A stretch of DNA of 64,000 bases from contig JADJYY010000005.1 in NCBI GenBank assembly GCA_016719465.1, positions 124,001 to 188,000 on the forward strand. Direction: 5' to 3'. Both the position numbers and the translations under genes were made by a program. Positions 37,450-45,951 of the stretch are shown here, piece by piece (the stretch's first letter is position 1; every line of letters starts with the position of its first letter). This DNA comes from Hydrogenophilales bacterium (lineage in GTDB: Bacteria; Pseudomonadota; Gammaproteobacteria; Burkholderiales; Thiobacillaceae). The notes below the pieces were generated by a model that saw nothing but the letters and a program-made list of their open reading frames with translations, had not been told where the DNA came from and ran no database searches.

Positions 37450-38223
37450 ATGATCGAGGAAACGGTCGATCCCTACTGGCGCCAGGTCCTGGCGTTCAAC
37501 CGGCTGCCGGATTTCACCGCCCTGTGGGACTTGCGCGCGGACTGGTTCGAGCCGCCCAATGAACGGCGCGGCGGCTGGAGCGGCGTGGCGAAAATCGCGC
37601 TGGAATTGCCGGAGGGAGGGACCGTCAACGCCTTTCTCAAGCGCCAGGAAAACCACGGTTGCCGCACCTGGCGGCATCCCCTGCGCGGCGTGCCCACCTT
37701 CGCCCGGGAGTTCGCCAACATCATCCGCCTGCGCGCCTGTGGCGTCCCCACCCTGGAGCCGTTGTACTTTGGCATGGACAAGAAGGGCAGCATGCCCGGG
37801 CGCGCGGTGCTGCTGACGCGTTCCCTGGAGGGGTATGAGCCAATAGGCAGCGGCACCTTCGCGCCCGATGGCGCATGGTCGCGCCACTGGGCCAATCGCT
37901 GCGCCCTCCTTACAGCCCTTGCCGGGGTGATCCGGCGCATGCACGACCACAGGCTGCAGCATGGCTGCCTCTATCCCAAGCATGTACTGGCGCGCGTCGA
38001 GCAGGATGGTGGCGTGGATATCCGCTTGATCGATCTAGAAAAACTGCGCCGCCAGCCATGGGGCGCGCTGGCCTCGATGCATGACCTGGATGCCTTGAAT
38101 CGACATGCCCGGGGGTGGAGCAGGACGGACCGGCTGCATTTCCTGCTGGCTTATCTCGGGGAAAAGCGCCTGTCCGGGCGGGGCCGCAGCCTGTGGCACC
38201 GCCTGGCGAGGCGATTTCGTTAG
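37450..38223 (+). CDS. InaA/Kdo-kinase-like lipopolysaccharide kinase
   Basis: A 257-aa protein-kinase-fold enzyme of the InaA/KdkA/WaaP group, which phosphorylates Kdo or heptose of the LPS core. The Lys of the ATP site is probably in NAFLKRQENH. The catalytic loop is HDHRLQHGCLYPKHVL, with HxxxxxH-CLY in place of the usual HGDLKxxN, and LIDLEKLRR supplies the DFG-like Asp. It lies beside msbA (convergent), consistent with an LPS role. GTG 37441 is an alternative start; ATG 37450 is preferred. Confidence 0.75.
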   Translation: MIEETVDPYWRQVLAFNRLPDFTALWDLRADWFEPPNERRGGWSGVAKIALELPEGGTVNAFLKRQENHGCRTWRHPLRGVPTFAREFANIIRLRACGVPTLEPLYFGMDKKGSMPGRAVLLTRSLEGYEPIGSGTFAPDGAWSRHWANRCALLTALAGVIRRMHDHRLQHGCLYPKHVLARVEQDGGVDIRLIDLEKLRRQPWGALASMHDLDALNRHARGWSRTDRLHFLLAYLGEKRLSGRGRSLWHRLARRFR

Positions 38224-38260
38224 GCGGCCAGTGGCGGGCAAGGCAACCCGAGGATCGGGA

Positions 38261-40063
38261 TCAGACTTTCCCCTCCTGGAACTGCATGGCGTGCAGCTTG
38301 GCGTAGTGGTCGCCAGCGGCAAGCAGATCGGTATGGGTTCCGCGCTCGACGATGCGGCCCTGGTCCATGACCAGGATGACATCGGCTTGCTCGATGGTCG
38401 ACAGACGGTGTGCGATCACCAGGGTGGAACGGCCTTGCGTCGCATGTTGCAAGGCGGCCTGGATGTGCCGCTCGGATTCGGTATCCAGGGCCGAGGTGGC
38501 CTCGTCCAGGATAAGGATCGGGGCGTTCTTTAGAATCGCACGGGCGATGGCCAGGCGCTGGCGCTGGCCGCCCGAGAGCATGACGCCGTTTTCCCCCACT
38601 AGTGTGTCGAAGCCCTCCGGCAGGCGGTCGATGAACTCCCTGGCATGAGCAGCCTCGGCGGCGACCTCGATGTCCTCGCGGGCCGAGCCGGCCAGGTCGC
38701 CGTAGGCGATATTGTTGGCGACGGTGTCGTTGAACAGGGTCACATGCTGGGTGACTATGGCGATGTGGTGGCGCAGGTTGCGCAGGGTGTATTCCCGCAC
38801 ATCGACGCCGTCGATGAGGATTCGCCCCGCCTCGTGCCGGTAGAAGCGGGGAATCAGGTTGGCCAGCGTCGACTTGCCGCTGCCGGAGCGGCCCACCACC
38901 GCGATCATCTGGCCGGGCTCGACAGTGAAGGAGACGCCGTCGAGTACGGGATGTTTGGCGCCGGGATAGGTGAAGCATAGGTCTTGTATATCGATGTGCC
39001 CGTCGACATGTGGCTTCTCGATGGTGCCGCGGTCGATTTCCGGCGGTTCGTCGATCTGGGCGAAGATGCTCTCGGCGCCGGCCAGGCCCTTCTGTATGAC
39101 GGAACTGACCTCCGAGAGGTGGCGGATCGGCCTGGGCAAAAGTCCGGCGGCCGTGATGTAGGCGACGAGGTCGCCGGCGCTGGCGCCGCCACGCATCCAC
39201 AGAACCAGGAACAGCAAGATGGCCATGGCAGAAAAGGTCACCAGCTGCAGCGAGGGCGTGAATACCTCCTTGGTTTTCGCCATGCGCATCTGCTTGCGGG
39301 TGTTATCCTCGCTGGCCGCGCTGAAACGCGCGGATTCGTAGTCTTCGCCGCCAAAGCTGCGCACGACGCGGTAACCCTGGATGGTTTCCGAGGCCACATG
39401 GGTGAGATCACCCATGGTTACCTGAATCTTGCGGCTCTGCTTGCGGAACTTGCGGCTGGCGTTGGCGACCAGGATGCCGATGATGGGCAGGATGGCGACC
39501 AGCACCAGGGTCAGCTGCCAGTTCATCCAGAGCAGGTAGCCGAACAGAAAGAACACCGTCAGGGAGTCGCGCACTACGGTCTTGATGGCGTCGGTGGCGG
39601 CGCCGGTGACCATGGTGACGTTGTAGGTGATGCGCGAGATCAGATGCCCGGAGTTGTTCTGATCAAAGTAGTGATTTGGCAGGCGCAGCAGGCTGTTGAA
39701 CAGTGCCAGGCGTAGGTCGTGAACCAGCTGGAGCGTCACGCGCATCAGATAGTAGCTACCGAGAAAAGCGCCTACACCCTGCCAGGCGACAATGGCTACC
39801 AGGAGGATGGGTACGCCATACATCAGCTGCATGCCATCCACGAGGGGAATGCCGCGCAACACGGCCTTGGCCGGATCGTCGAGGCCATCGATAAAATATT
39901 TCATCGTGCCCGCCAGCATGGGCTGGGCCGAGGCGAAGATCATGTAGCCCAGCAGGCTGACTGCGAAGTGCCTGATATGCGGGCGCAAGTAGCTCAGCAG
40001 GCGAAGATAGATGCGGGCTGAACTGGCGGCGCGGTCGGGTCCGGCCGGATGGTTGGGTTGCAT
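38261..40063 (-). CDS. msbA: Lipid A export ABC transporter MsbA
   Basis: MsbA flips lipid A-core across the inner membrane. The 600-aa half-transporter has six TM helices in its first 320 residues and a nucleotide-binding domain with Walker A GRSGSGKSTLANL, signature LSGGQRQRLAIARAIL and Walker B ILILDEATSALD. Homology to MsbA over other type I exporters rests on the N-terminal sequence and the LPS-kinase neighbour. It stands alone, with its own leader and a 175-bp gap to the sensor kinase upstream. Confidence 0.9.
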   Translation of the reverse strand: MQPNHPAGPDRAASSARIYLRLLSYLRPHIRHFAVSLLGYMIFASAQPMLAGTMKYFIDGLDDPAKAVLRGIPLVDGMQLMYGVPILLVAIVAWQGVGAFLGSYYLMRVTLQLVHDLRLALFNSLLRLPNHYFDQNNSGHLISRITYNVTMVTGAATDAIKTVVRDSLTVFFLFGYLLWMNWQLTLVLVAILPIIGILVANASRKFRKQSRKIQVTMGDLTHVASETIQGYRVVRSFGGEDYESARFSAASEDNTRKQMRMAKTKEVFTPSLQLVTFSAMAILLFLVLWMRGGASAGDLVAYITAAGLLPRPIRHLSEVSSVIQKGLAGAESIFAQIDEPPEIDRGTIEKPHVDGHIDIQDLCFTYPGAKHPVLDGVSFTVEPGQMIAVVGRSGSGKSTLANLIPRFYRHEAGRILIDGVDVREYTLRNLRHHIAIVTQHVTLFNDTVANNIAYGDLAGSAREDIEVAAEAAHAREFIDRLPEGFDTLVGENGVMLSGGQRQRLAIARAILKNAPILILDEATSALDTESERHIQAALQHATQGRSTLVIAHRLSTIEQADVILVMDQGRIVERGTHTDLLAAGDHYAKLHAMQFQEGKV

Positions 40064-40238
40064 CGAGAGACGGATACGGGGAGTCAGCGGAAAATGGTAC
40101 CACGCTCACGGCGATAGACCGGGCATGTGGCAAGCAGGGCGGTATCTAGCCGGATCGGTCAACATACCCTTCCACCCCAAGGCGACTGGCCTTGCCCTTC
40201 CGGCCCGAGGTATCGAGAGGCGGATTTCGCCCGAAAAC

Positions 40239-41639
40239 TCAGAGCCTGCCGGGTTTATGAGCCGCGCTGGCGGGGAACCAGACGATGCGCGCGATGAAGC
40301 CTCCCTGCGGGCCGTTCTCGAATTGTGGCGAGGCCCCATGCAAATCAGCGATGCGCCGTACGATGGCCAGGCCGAGGCCACTGCCTTCCGCCTGGGTTTC
40401 GCGCCCCCGGTGGAAGCGCTCGCACAGATGTGGCAACTCGTCCGCCTCGACGCCGGGGCCGTCGTCGAGGACGGACAGCTCCGCATGGCCGTTGTCGTTG
40501 CCGACCCTGACCATGACATGGCCGCCGGTGGGGGTGTGGCGAAGGGCGTTGTCGATCAGGTTGCGCAGGGCAACCGCCAGCAGGCCGTGATCGCCGTTTA
40601 CCACGACGGGTCCACCGGCGGCTTGGATATCGAGGCTATGCCCCCGGCTCAGAGCGTTGTCCAGCATGTCGGCGACAGTTTCGCGAGCCAGATCGTACAG
40701 GTCCACCGCCCGGCCGTCCGGCAGGCTGGACAGGGGGTCGAGCCGGGCCAGGCGCAGCAACTGCTCGATCAGGCGACCGGCCCGGTCCGCTCCGGTCAGC
40801 AGTTGGCGCAGGGCGTGTTCCCGGGCCTGGGGGTCCTGGCTCATGAGCGCAACCTGGGCCTGGGTCTTCACCGCGGCCAGGGGGGTGCGCAGTTCGTGGG
40901 CGGCATCGGCGGTGAAGCGCCGCTCGTTTTCCAGGGTTTCGCCCAGGCGGAACATGAGCCGGTTGACGGCGGCCACCAGGGGCAGCGCTTCCAGGGGCAC
41001 CGCGCGGCTGGTCAGGGCCGAGAGATTCTCCGGCGTGCGGGCGGAAACGTCGGCCGCCAGGGCCTCCAGCGGCCTCAGCCCCCGGCGAATCGAGAAATAG
41101 ATGAGCAGCAGCAGCAGGGGAAGAATGACGCCGACCGGCTCGACGGTGCGCATGGCGACCTCCAGCGCCGCCTTTTCCCGCAGGTCCATGGGCTGGGCCA
41201 CCTGGATGCGATAGTTTTCGTCGGGCGGCGCCAGGTTGTAGAGGCGCCAGGACTGGTCGTCACGCTCGATGTCGATGAAGCCGGCCACGCCCCGCATGGG
41301 GATTTCCGGCGCGTTCCTGGATCTCAGCAAGATTGTGCCGTCCGCCTTGCCCACCTGGAATTCCAGCTGGGGATCGTAGATCTCGTGCTGCTGCCGACGG
41401 ATGCCGTCCAGCCGCGCCTTCAAGTCGGGGAGCTGGGCTTCGTTGTCGTGCACCAGGGCCAGCAGCGTGCGGGCGGATGAGGCCAGGTGGCCATCGAGGA
41501 ATTCCTCGGCCTCGTGGCGGGCCTGCAGATAGCTGAGCAGCCCGGTCAGCGCCCAGATCACCAGGCTGACGATGCTGACCGTTCGCAGCAGCCGCCAGCG
41601 CAACGACTGGATGCTGGCCGGCCGCAGGATGGTGTTCAC
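40239..41639 (-). CDS. QseC/PmrB-like sensor histidine kinase
   Basis: A membrane sensor (466 aa). TM1 (about residues 17-38) and TM2 (about 168-188, VILPLLLLLIYFSI) enclose a periplasmic sensor domain of about 130 residues. A HAMP-like segment precedes the H box ADAAHELRTPLAAVKTQ. The HATPase domain has NLIDNALRHTP, DDGPGV and GSGLGLAIVRRIADLHG. Its start overlaps the response-regulator stop by 4 bp. The stimulus is not predictable from sequence. Confidence 0.9.
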   Translation of the reverse strand: MNTILRPASIQSLRWRLLRTVSIVSLVIWALTGLLSYLQARHEAEEFLDGHLASSARTLLALVHDNEAQLPDLKARLDGIRRQQHEIYDPQLEFQVGKADGTILLRSRNAPEIPMRGVAGFIDIERDDQSWRLYNLAPPDENYRIQVAQPMDLREKAALEVAMRTVEPVGVILPLLLLLIYFSIRRGLRPLEALAADVSARTPENLSALTSRAVPLEALPLVAAVNRLMFRLGETLENERRFTADAAHELRTPLAAVKTQAQVALMSQDPQAREHALRQLLTGADRAGRLIEQLLRLARLDPLSSLPDGRAVDLYDLARETVADMLDNALSRGHSLDIQAAGGPVVVNGDHGLLAVALRNLIDNALRHTPTGGHVMVRVGNDNGHAELSVLDDGPGVEADELPHLCERFHRGRETQAEGSGLGLAIVRRIADLHGASPQFENGPQGGFIARIVWFPASAAHKPGRL

Positions 41640-42370
41640 GCCGCCGCATCCCCCAGCTGGTAGCCGAAACCCCGCACGGTGCGGATGAAGTCCGGCCCCA
41701 GTTTCTTGCGCAGATGGTGCACGTAAACCTCGACGGTATTGCTGCCGGTCTCCTCGCCCCAGGCATACAGGCTTTCCTCGAGCTGGGCGCGGCTGCGGGT
41801 CTGGTTGCGGTGCAGGAGCAGGTCATGCAGCAGGGCATACTCGCGGGCCGACAACTGGATGGGCTGGCCATGGAGGGTGACCCGCTTGCCGGCGGGCTCG
41901 AGCACGACGCCGCCATGGCACAAGGTGGGGGCCGAGGCCCCCTGGGTGCGCCTGAGCAGGGCGCGCAGGCGCGCCTGCAATTCGGCCAGGTCGAAGGGCT
42001 TGGTGAGATAGTCGTCGGCGCCGCTGTCGAGACCGGCGATCTTGTCCGTGCTGGTATCCCGCGCCGTGAGGATCAGTACCGGCAACGCATTGCCGCGCTC
42101 GCGCAGGGCCTTCAATACCGACAGCCCGTCCCGGCGCGGCAGGCCCAGGTCCAGCACGCAGGCGTCATAGACGTTGTCCTGCAGGGCCAGGTGGGCCATT
42201 TCACCGTCGCGCACCCAGTCGACGGCGTAATCCGCCAGCTTCAGGCCGGCGCGTATGCCGTCGCCCAGCAGGGCATCATCCTCGGCCAGCAGCACTCTAA
42301 GCCCCCCCCCCCCCAACCAGAGGGGGGCGCAAAGGAGGGAAGGGGCTTCAGGGTGTCTTTTCAAAGCCAT
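41636..42370 (-). CDS. OmpR/QseB-like response regulator with ambiguous start
   Basis: The receiver domain begins VLLAEDDALLGDG, with the phospho-Asp about residue 49 counted from that Val (CVLDLGLP) and the Lys in YLTKPFD. A winged-helix DNA-binding domain follows (REYALLHDLLLHRNQTRSRAQL, VEVYVHHLRKKLG, RTVRGFGYQ). The first possible start, ATG 42370, adds about 24 residues that cross a run of 13 G. A GTG at 42295 immediately before VLLAEDD is a more natural start, but the usual Met-Arg is replaced by Leu-Arg. The gene follows the TPR gene by 5 bp and is probably the distal part of the same operon; the sensor gene overlaps its end. Confidence 0.88.
   Translation of the reverse strand: MALKRHPEAPSLLCAPLWLGGGGLRVLLAEDDALLGDGIRAGLKLADYAVDWVRDGEMAHLALQDNVYDACVLDLGLPRRDGLSVLKALRERGNALPVLILTARDTSTDKIAGLDSGADDYLTKPFDLAELQARLRALLRRTQGASAPTLCHGGVVLEPAGKRVTLHGQPIQLSAREYALLHDLLLHRNQTRSRAQLEESLYAWGEETGSNTVEVYVHHLRKKLGPDFIRTVRGFGYQLGDAAA
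42302..42314. repeat. 13-bp C/G homopolymer at the response-regulator start
   Basis: Thirteen consecutive C on the plus strand (G on the coding strand) follow a CTCTGGTT spacer, within a GC-rich repeat related to those at 7.6, 8.0, 15.1 and 26.1 kb. Such a tract can slip during replication. It lies 20-70 nt inside the longer form of the response-regulator gene. Confidence 0.7.
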
Positions 42371-42375
42371 GTCCG

Positions 42376-43020
42376 TTAGCGGGTTTCCTTTTCGATCCTG
42401 GCCAATAGTGCATGAATTTCCTGACGGCGTCCCTTGTCCGCCAATTCCCGCCCTGGCCGGGCGGGTGCCTTGAGGGCGGCATCCAGGTAGGGCCGCGCCT
42501 CGTCGTGTCGGTCCCGGTCGACGAGAAACTCGGCATAGAAGAAATTGGGATCGATGCCGGCGGGGTTGATGGCCAGGGATTTGCGGAAAAAGGTCTCGGC
42601 GCGTTTCTTGTCGCCGAAGCCGATGGGCCAGCCGGGAACCTTGGCGTAAAGGGTGGCCAGGCTGGTGTAGGCCGAGCCGTTGAGCGCCTTTTCGTCCAGC
42701 TTCAGGCTTTCCTCCAGCAGGTTCCTGGCCTGCTTGGCCAGGGACAGGGCGCCCAGGCCGCCGCGGGCGCCGGCCTGGCTGGATACGACGATGCCTTCCC
42801 AGACCAGGGCTTCCGCCATGTTGGGATGGGCCTCGGCGAGCTTGTGGGCCTGTTGCGCCAGGGTTTCGTAGAGGTCCTCATGCTGCTTGGCCGGCTGGCG
42901 GTACTTGATCTCGGCCCACTGGTCCTGGATCGGGCGAATCAGTTCTTCCGGCGAGGCGGCCAGCAGCGGTCCGGCCAGGAGCATGAAAAAGATCGCGGCG
43001 AGGTTTCTGGCGTAATTCAT
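42376..43020 (-). CDS. Exported TPR protein (TatT-like)
   Basis: A 214-aa protein with a signal peptide (MNYARNLAAIFFMLLAGPLLAA) and three or more TPR-like helix pairs (EDLYETLAQQAHKLAEAHPN, ALVWEGIVVSSQAGA, AETFFRKSLAINPAGIDPNFFYAEFL, ARPYLDAALKAP). VPGWPIGFGDKKRAE is shared with TatT-type (TRAP-associated) TPR proteins. It is the last of the five overlapping or abutting genes of the cassette. A scaffold role in the periplasm is likely, but the partner is unknown. ATG 43020 is chosen over 43026 because the signal peptide begins there. Confidence 0.72.
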   Translation of the reverse strand: MNYARNLAAIFFMLLAGPLLAASPEELIRPIQDQWAEIKYRQPAKQHEDLYETLAQQAHKLAEAHPNMAEALVWEGIVVSSQAGARGGLGALSLAKQARNLLEESLKLDEKALNGSAYTSLATLYAKVPGWPIGFGDKKRAETFFRKSLAINPAGIDPNFFYAEFLVDRDRHDEARPYLDAALKAPARPGRELADKGRRQEIHALLARIEKETR

Positions 43021-43035
43021 GAGCATTCCTTTCGT

Positions 43036-43821
43036 TTACGGGGTTGACGCATGTTTCTTGATGGTGGCGAGCTTGCCCGCCAGGCCCTGGTCCACGAGGC
43101 GCGGCATGGCGCCGTTCAGCCAGGCGAACAGGCTTTCCGGGAAGCCGATATGACGTTCCCGGTCGCCGCGCCTGAGGATTTCGACGATTTTCTTCGCCGC
43201 GGCTTCCGGGGTGTCGCTGCGGTTGCCCAGGGCGCGGTTGAGGGCGTTGACCGCCGGCGAGTTGAGGGGCGTGTCGATGGCGCGGGGGGCCAGGTGGATG
43301 ACATCGACCCGGGTATCCGCCAATTCCCGGCGCAGGGCCTGGGAAAACCCGCGCAAGCCGGCCTTGGCGGCGGAATAGGCGGCGAAGCCGGCGAAGGGAA
43401 TGCTGCCGAAGGCCGAGCCGATGTTGACGATGGCGGCCTGGGGCTGGGCCTTGAGCCAGGGCAGCATGGCCTGGGTCAGGCGGATGGGGGTGAGCAGATT
43501 GGTGCTCAGGGTCCGTTCGATGTCCTGCCAGGGCTGTTGCTCCAGCAGGCCGAAGCAGCCGATGCCGGCGTTGTTGATCAGCACGTTGACCTCGAAATCC
43601 CGGGCCGTCCGCGCCAGCGCGGCGATGTCGTCGCCGCTGTTGAGGTCGGCCTGGGCGATGACGGCGCGGGTGTTCAGGCTGTCCCGCAACCGGCCCAGCT
43701 TTTGCATGTCCCGGGCCGCCAGCAGGAGTTCCGCGCCCGCGGCGGAAAGCTCATGGGCGAGGGCGCCGCCCAGCCCGCCGGTGGCGCCAGTCAGAAGAAT
43801 GCGCGCGTTGCCTAGTTCCAT
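43036..43821 (-). CDS. Short-chain dehydrogenase/reductase
   Basis: A 261-aa classical SDR oxidoreductase. The NAD(P) motif is TGATGGLGGALAHEL (residues 11-25), with NNAGIG after beta-4, and the catalytic Ser-Tyr-Lys is in GSAFGS...AAYSAAKAG. It overlaps the heme-oxygenase-like gene by 10 bp. In the cassette it could reduce an acyl-derived ketone or aldehyde; this is inference. Confidence 0.88.
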   Translation of the reverse strand: MELGNARILLTGATGGLGGALAHELSAAGAELLLAARDMQKLGRLRDSLNTRAVIAQADLNSGDDIAALARTARDFEVNVLINNAGIGCFGLLEQQPWQDIERTLSTNLLTPIRLTQAMLPWLKAQPQAAIVNIGSAFGSIPFAGFAAYSAAKAGLRGFSQALRRELADTRVDVIHLAPRAIDTPLNSPAVNALNRALGNRSDTPEAAAKKIVEILRRGDRERHIGFPESLFAWLNGAMPRLVDQGLAGKLATIKKHASTP

Positions 43822-44477
43822 GGGGTCTCTCCCGCGTCGGGCAGCGCCCGGAAAATGTCGCCGTACAGTTTGAAAAACACCTTGGCGCGGCGGATGACCT
43901 CGGCCTGGTCTTCCGGGGTCATTTTTTCCAGCAGGTCGGCCAGATGTCGCGTGTGGCTCTGGTCCAGGGTGCCGTGGGAGCGCAGGTAGGAAAAGGCCTT
44001 GTCCGGCAGGCCCAGGGCCTGCTGGATGCGGTCCGCGGCGTTCAGGGCCAGGGCCACGCTGGTGCCCTCCAGCACGAACACCATGCCGAAGAACCCCGCC
44101 GGGTTGCCGCGCTGGATCAGGTCGTAGGCGTAGGCCACCATCACCTCGGCGGGCAAATCCGGGCGGCTGGAGCGGACGGCCTCCGCGTCACCGCCGGCGG
44201 CGGCGATGTCGTCCAGGATCCATTCCTCATGGCCGATTTCCTCCTCGATGTATTCGGCCACGGCCCGGCGCAGCCAGCCCAGACGATCCGGCAGCCGGCC
44301 TCCCAGCAGCATCAGCAACGGGGTGGTGTGACGGACGTGGTGGTAGGCCTGGCCGAGAAAGGCGAGATAGCTCTCGCGGCTGACACGGCCCTGGAGGCAA
44401 TCGGCGATGACGGGGGCCGCGAGCAGCTGGTCCCGTTCCGCCGCGGTGGCGGCGATCAATTCCTCATAGAACGGCAT
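43812..44477 (-). CDS. Heme-oxygenase-like diiron protein (TenA/PqqC-like fold)
   Basis: A 221-aa all-helical protein of the iron-containing redox/TenA-like (heme-oxygenase-like) class. Candidate metal ligands are the His pair in YHHVRH, Glu and His in EYIEEEIGHEE, Glu in VFVLEGTS and Asp/His in LDQSHTRH. Members of this fold include UndA and other HDO oxygenases that act on fatty acids or amino acids. The start at 44477 (MPFYEEL) is chosen over 44498 because the shorter leader fits the family. It overlaps the ligase gene by 14 bp and the SDR gene by 10 bp. Confidence 0.78.
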   Translation of the reverse strand: MPFYEELIAATAAERDQLLAAPVIADCLQGRVSRESYLAFLGQAYHHVRHTTPLLMLLGGRLPDRLGWLRRAVAEYIEEEIGHEEWILDDIAAAGGDAEAVRSSRPDLPAEVMVAYAYDLIQRGNPAGFFGMVFVLEGTSVALALNAADRIQQALGLPDKAFSYLRSHGTLDQSHTRHLADLLEKMTPEDQAEVIRRAKVFFKLYGDIFRALPDAGETPWN

Positions 44478-45951
44478 CGGTGGTTTCCTTTTGGTCATAC
44501 AGTGCCGCGGTCTCCGCGGCGAAGTGATCGAGAATGGCGGCCCGGACCGGGCGGCCGTTGCCGGTGGCCAGGCCGTTCCGGACGGTGAAGGGTGGCGCGC
44601 CGAGCCAGCGGCCGATGCGCGCGTAATCGGGCAGGGACGCGTTGGCGGCCGCGACGGCGCCGTCCAGGTCCTCCATCCGGGCGCCCGGTGCCGGCACCAG
44701 GATGGCGCTCAGGAATGGCCGGGCATCGCCGGTTACCACCGCCTGGCCGATGGCGGTCTGGGCCAGCAGGGCGGATTCGACCCATTCCGGCGAGATGTTC
44801 CGGCCAAAGGAAGTGATGATCAGGTTCTTGCGCCGTCCGGCGAGCCGGAGGTGGCCATGGCTGTCGAACTCGCCCAGGTCGCCGGTGGCGAATTCGAGCC
44901 CGCCGTCGTCGTCGGGTTGAAGCTCCTCGGCGCCGAGATAGCCGAGAAACGCCCTGGCCTTGATGCGAACCTCGCCGCCGTCGATGCGGATCCGGACATG
45001 GCCGAGGGGGCGACCGACGCCGGCGTGGTCGTCGCCGGGGCGATTCACGCTGACCACCGACCCGCATTCGGTCAGGCCATAGCCCTGGTAGGCGGGCAAG
45101 CCGAGGGCGCGGGCCCGCGCCAGCAGGCCCGGATCCAGGCGCGCGCCGCCCACGGCGACATAGTTGAGGCTGTCGGCGGGGCGCTTCCCGGTTTTCTCCA
45201 GATGCAGCGTCCACGCCTTCAGCAATTCGGGCACCAGTATCAGGCTGCCGGGCCGCGCGGCGTCGATGGCCGCGTCAAGGGCCGCCGGGTCGAAGCCCGC
45301 CATGCCTTGCCAGCCCAGACGTCCCAGGGGCGGCAGATGCACGCTGGAGCCGCGCAGCAGGGGCCCATGCACGCCGGCCACGTTCTCCAGCAGCAAGGCC
45401 AGGGGCAGGATGGCCATGTGCGTGTCCACGGGCAGGTCGGCAAGCCGTTCCGCCAGGGCGCCGGCCGTATCGAGCAGGCCTTCCGTGCTCAGGCAGACGC
45501 CCTTGGGCGCGCCCGTGCTGCCGGAAGTGAAGGAAATCTTGGCGGTGCCGGCGGGCATGGCGACCGGCGCCACGACACGCCGCATCAGGGTCATTCCCCG
45601 CCAGGCGCCGGTGATGCCGAAGCCCAGGTCGAGGGCGCCGATGCGCTCCGGCTGGTCGGTCAGGACCGCGTCGGCGGCCGTCCGCGCCAGGGCATGGGCC
45701 ATCTGGTCCGGGCTGAAAAAACCGGGCAGCGGCAGATGGACCTTGCCGGCCCGCATCGCCGCCAGGTCGGCCATTACCCAGTCCGGCCCGTTGTCGGCCA
45801 GCACGGCCAGCACCCGGCATCCCGCCAGCCGCGACGCCAGGGTTTCCACCTCGGTCAAGAGATCCGCGGCGCGCCAGTCTTCATTCGCGCCGCGAAGCAC
45901 CACGGCGTGGGGCGGCCGGGCGGCCAGCGCGCGCAAAACAGGATTATTCAT
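44464..45951 (-). CDS. AMP-forming ligase of the thermostable-hemolysin cassette
   Basis: A 495-aa adenylate-forming enzyme, apparently activating a carboxylic acid. The P-loop is FTSGSTGAPKGV (near residue 150), with YQGYGLTECGS and a hinge GRRKNLIITSFGRNISPEW. The C-terminal region reads LATGNGRPVRAAI, where most ANL enzymes have GK with the catalytic Lys. The missing Lys suggests altered second-half chemistry. Its start overlaps the hemolysin-family gene by 8 bp, and its end overlaps the oxidase gene. The substrate is unknown; acyl chains are likely in view of the neighbours. Confidence 0.82.
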   Translation of the reverse strand: MNNPVLRALAARPPHAVVLRGANEDWRAADLLTEVETLASRLAGCRVLAVLADNGPDWVMADLAAMRAGKVHLPLPGFFSPDQMAHALARTAADAVLTDQPERIGALDLGFGITGAWRGMTLMRRVVAPVAMPAGTAKISFTSGSTGAPKGVCLSTEGLLDTAGALAERLADLPVDTHMAILPLALLLENVAGVHGPLLRGSSVHLPPLGRLGWQGMAGFDPAALDAAIDAARPGSLILVPELLKAWTLHLEKTGKRPADSLNYVAVGGARLDPGLLARARALGLPAYQGYGLTECGSVVSVNRPGDDHAGVGRPLGHVRIRIDGGEVRIKARAFLGYLGAEELQPDDDGGLEFATGDLGEFDSHGHLRLAGRRKNLIITSFGRNISPEWVESALLAQTAIGQAVVTGDARPFLSAILVPAPGARMEDLDGAVAAANASLPDYARIGRWLGAPPFTVRNGLATGNGRPVRAAILDHFAAETAALYDQKETTDAVL

